Source: Parafilimonas sp. | GTDB taxonomy: Bacteria; Bacteroidota; Bacteroidia; Chitinophagales; Chitinophagaceae | NCBI GenBank assembly: GCA_025927795.1 | Contig: JAICKT010000227.1 | Coordinates: 1 to 7,221, forward strand | Direction of reading: 5' to 3' | DNA: 7,221 nt | Shown here: positions 5,990-7,221 of the stretch, in pieces | How positions within the stretch are numbered: position 1 is the stretch's first letter | Layout of the letters: every line of letters begins with the position of its first letter | Program-made: the position numbers and the translations under genes | The notes under the pieces: model-generated | What the model saw: only the letters and a program-made list of their open reading frames with translations | What the model was told of the DNA's origin: nothing | Database searches by the model: none

Positions 5990-6104
5990 AAAAAACTAAT
6001 CAAACATTCTATTTATAATGATAAAACGTTAAGTATGTTCCAAAATTAATCAAATAAATATTATTTTATTCTATTAGATTATTTTTGCTGTTCAAATAAA
6101 AAGT
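5990..6104. other. Divergent intergenic region (Lrp-type regulator / ahcY)
   Basis: This 115-base, very AT-rich region must hold the promoters of both divergent genes and is the most likely place for an Lrp-type operator. TAATCAAA occurs twice in direct orientation (5997-6004 and 6047-6054), spaced 50 bases apart. Short AT-rich repeats like this are expected by chance in such DNA. I see no convincing palindrome, terminator or compact GC-containing stem of a known riboswitch. Confidence 0.5.
6080..6087 (+). promoter_or_regulatory. Candidate Bacteroidota-type -7 element for ahcY
   Basis: TATTTTTG fits the Bacteroidota -7 consensus TAnnTTTG exactly and would place the transcript start about 10-12 bases before the ahcY ATG at 6105. 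No TTTG is present at the matching -33 position (around 6055-6062), and T-rich matches are common in such AT-rich DNA, so this is only a candidate. A start here would leave a very short leader. Confidence 0.3.
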
Positions 6105-7221
6105 ATGTCAACAATAACACAAAACATTGATTTGAGTCTTCCTTATAAAGTGAAAGATATTTCGCTTGCTGAATGGGGACGCAAAGAAATAAAACTCGCC
6201 GAAGCTGAAATGCCTGGCTTAATGGCGCTTCGTGCTGAATATGGTGAAAGCAAACCTTTAAAAGGTGCACGCATTGCAGGTTGTTTGCACATGACCATTC
6301 AAACAGCAGTATTAATTGAGACATTAATTGAATTAGGTGCTGAAGTTAAATGGAGTTCCTGCAACATTTTTTCTACACAGGACCATGCTGCTGCTGCAAT
6401 TGCTGAAAAAGGTATTGGCGTATTTGCATGGAAGGGCGAGACAATTGAAGAAGCTGATTGGTGCATTGAACAAACTTTATTTTTCGGAAGTTTTGACAAG
6501 CCTTTAAACATGATTTTAGATGATGGCGGAGATTTAACAAATATGGTGTTTGATAAATATCCTGAACTGATTCAGAATATTAAAGGTTTAAGTGAAGAAA
6601 CAACAACTGGTGTGCATCGCTTGTATGAAAGAATGGCGAAAGGCACTTTACCAATTCCTGCAATCAACATTAATGATTCTGTTACCAAATCAAAATTTGA
6701 TAATAAATATGGTTGTAAAGAAAGTTTGGTTGATGCAATTCGTCGCGCAACGGATGTAATGATGGCGGGTAAAGTTGCTGTTGTTGGTGGTTATGGTGAT
6801 GTGGGCAAAGGTTCTGCAGCATCATTGCGTGGTGCAGGTTGCCGCGTTATCGTTACAGAAATTGATCCGATATGTGCATTGCAGGCCGCAATGGATGGTT
6901 ATGAAGTAAAGAAAATGATTGATGCAGTTAAAGAAGCTGATATTGTTGTAACAGCAAGTGGTTGCCGTGATCTCATTACTGAAAAACATTTTCGCTTAAT
7001 GAAAGACAAAGCAATCGTTTGTAACATAGGCCACTTCGATATTGAAATTGATGTTGCATGGCTGAATAATAATTATGGCAATACAAAAAATACTATTAAA
7101 CCGCAGGTTGATTTATATACAATTGATGGAAAAGATATTATTCTGTTAGCTGAAGGGCGTTTGGTGAATTTAGGTTGTGCAACAGGACATCCAAGTTTTG
7201 TAATGAGTAATTCATTTACAA
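6105..7221 (+). CDS. ahcY: S-adenosylhomocysteine hydrolase (adenosylhomocysteinase; 3' end missing)
   Basis: The frame from the ATG at 6105 is open to the right edge: 372 codons, about 60-70 short of a full-length enzyme. It reversibly splits S-adenosylhomocysteine into adenosine and homocysteine using tightly bound NAD+, in the cytoplasm, and so relieves product inhibition of SAM-dependent methyltransferases. Key residues are present: H62 (GCLHMT), the DDGGDLTN block with D140, E165 in SEETTTGVH, K195 and D199 in TKSKFDN, and C204 in YGCKES. These match human His55, Asp131, Glu156, Lys186, Asp190 and Cys195. The NAD-binding Rossmann motif GGYGDVGKG is at 228-236, and the GHFD segment follows. 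It is of the shorter type without the roughly 40-residue insertion found in some bacterial and plant enzymes. The leader just before the ATG is A-rich with no Shine-Dalgarno site. It is divergent from an Lrp-type regulator. Confidence 0.97.
   Translation, partial: MSTITQNIDLSLPYKVKDISLAEWGRKEIKLAEAEMPGLMALRAEYGESKPLKGARIAGCLHMTIQTAVLIETLIELGAEVKWSSCNIFSTQDHAAAAIAEKGIGVFAWKGETIEEADWCIEQTLFFGSFDKPLNMILDDGGDLTNMVFDKYPELIQNIKGLSEETTTGVHRLYERMAKGTLPIPAININDSVTKSKFDNKYGCKESLVDAIRRATDVMMAGKVAVVGGYGDVGKGSAASLRGAGCRVIVTEIDPICALQAAMDGYEVKKMIDAVKEADIVVTASGCRDLITEKHFRLMKDKAIVCNIGHFDIEIDVAWLNNNYGNTKNTIKPQVDLYTIDGKDIILLAEGRLVNLGCATGHPSFVMSNSFT

Noticed and set aside
5997..6054. Direct repeat TAATCAAA, 50 bases apart, as a regulator operator
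   Set aside because: An 8-base AT-rich match within about 115 bases of AT-rich DNA is likely by chance, and the copies lack dyad symmetry.
5990..6104. SAH- or SAM-sensing riboswitch upstream of ahcY
   Set aside because: The region is almost entirely A and T with no GC-containing stems or recognisable conserved core, and the candidate promoter would leave only about a dozen leader bases.
6079..6511. Open frames on the minus strand opposite the start of ahcY
   Set aside because: The plus strand here encodes a fully conserved adenosylhomocysteinase; the opposite frames show no family features and are antisense shadows.

Overview
The window looks like chromosomal DNA of a member of the Bacteroidota, possibly a Chitinophagaceae-like genus. 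The DNA is AT-rich, recognisable Shine-Dalgarno sites are mostly absent, exported proteins have signal peptides ending in K-A-Q, and a GDP-heptose gene set of the HddA/GmhA/HddC/GmhB type is present. The taxonomic guess is inference. Both ends of the window cut through genes. No gene-free stretch exceeds about 115 bases, and I see no tRNA, rRNA, CRISPR array, insertion sequence or phage gene.

Bases 1-2609 (+ strand) hold a tight four-gene operon: the 3' part of a GHMP sugar kinase (hddA), gmhA, hddC and gmhB. Together they encode every step from sedoheptulose 7-phosphate to a nucleotide-activated D-glycero-D-manno-heptose. That sugar donor is used for surface glycans such as LPS, capsule or S-layer sugars. 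The phosphatase lacks the zinc loop of the enterobacterial enzyme and has Asn in place of a usual metal-binding Asp. A 7-bp tandem repeat sits on the hddC/gmhB junction.

Bases 2683-3603 (+) encode an exported protein of unknown function. It runs head-on into yggS (3600-4256, -), a PLP-homeostasis protein, and the two stop codons share TTAA.

Bases 3600-5989 (-) read as a likely unit: an Lrp/AsnC-type regulator, an exported protein of unknown function overlapping it by 17 bases, then yggS. The second protein carries a DxDDT motif and other features that resemble alpha/alpha-toroid (terpene-cyclase-like) proteins. A perfect 15-bp hairpin, which also encodes the end of this protein and contains its stop codon, separates it from yggS.

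From 6105 to the right edge (+) lies the start of ahcY, S-adenosylhomocysteine hydrolase, divergent from the Lrp-type regulator across a 115-base AT-rich intergenic region. The best candidates for new biology are the DxDDT exported protein, the hairpin embedded in its coding end, and the altered active site of GmhB.
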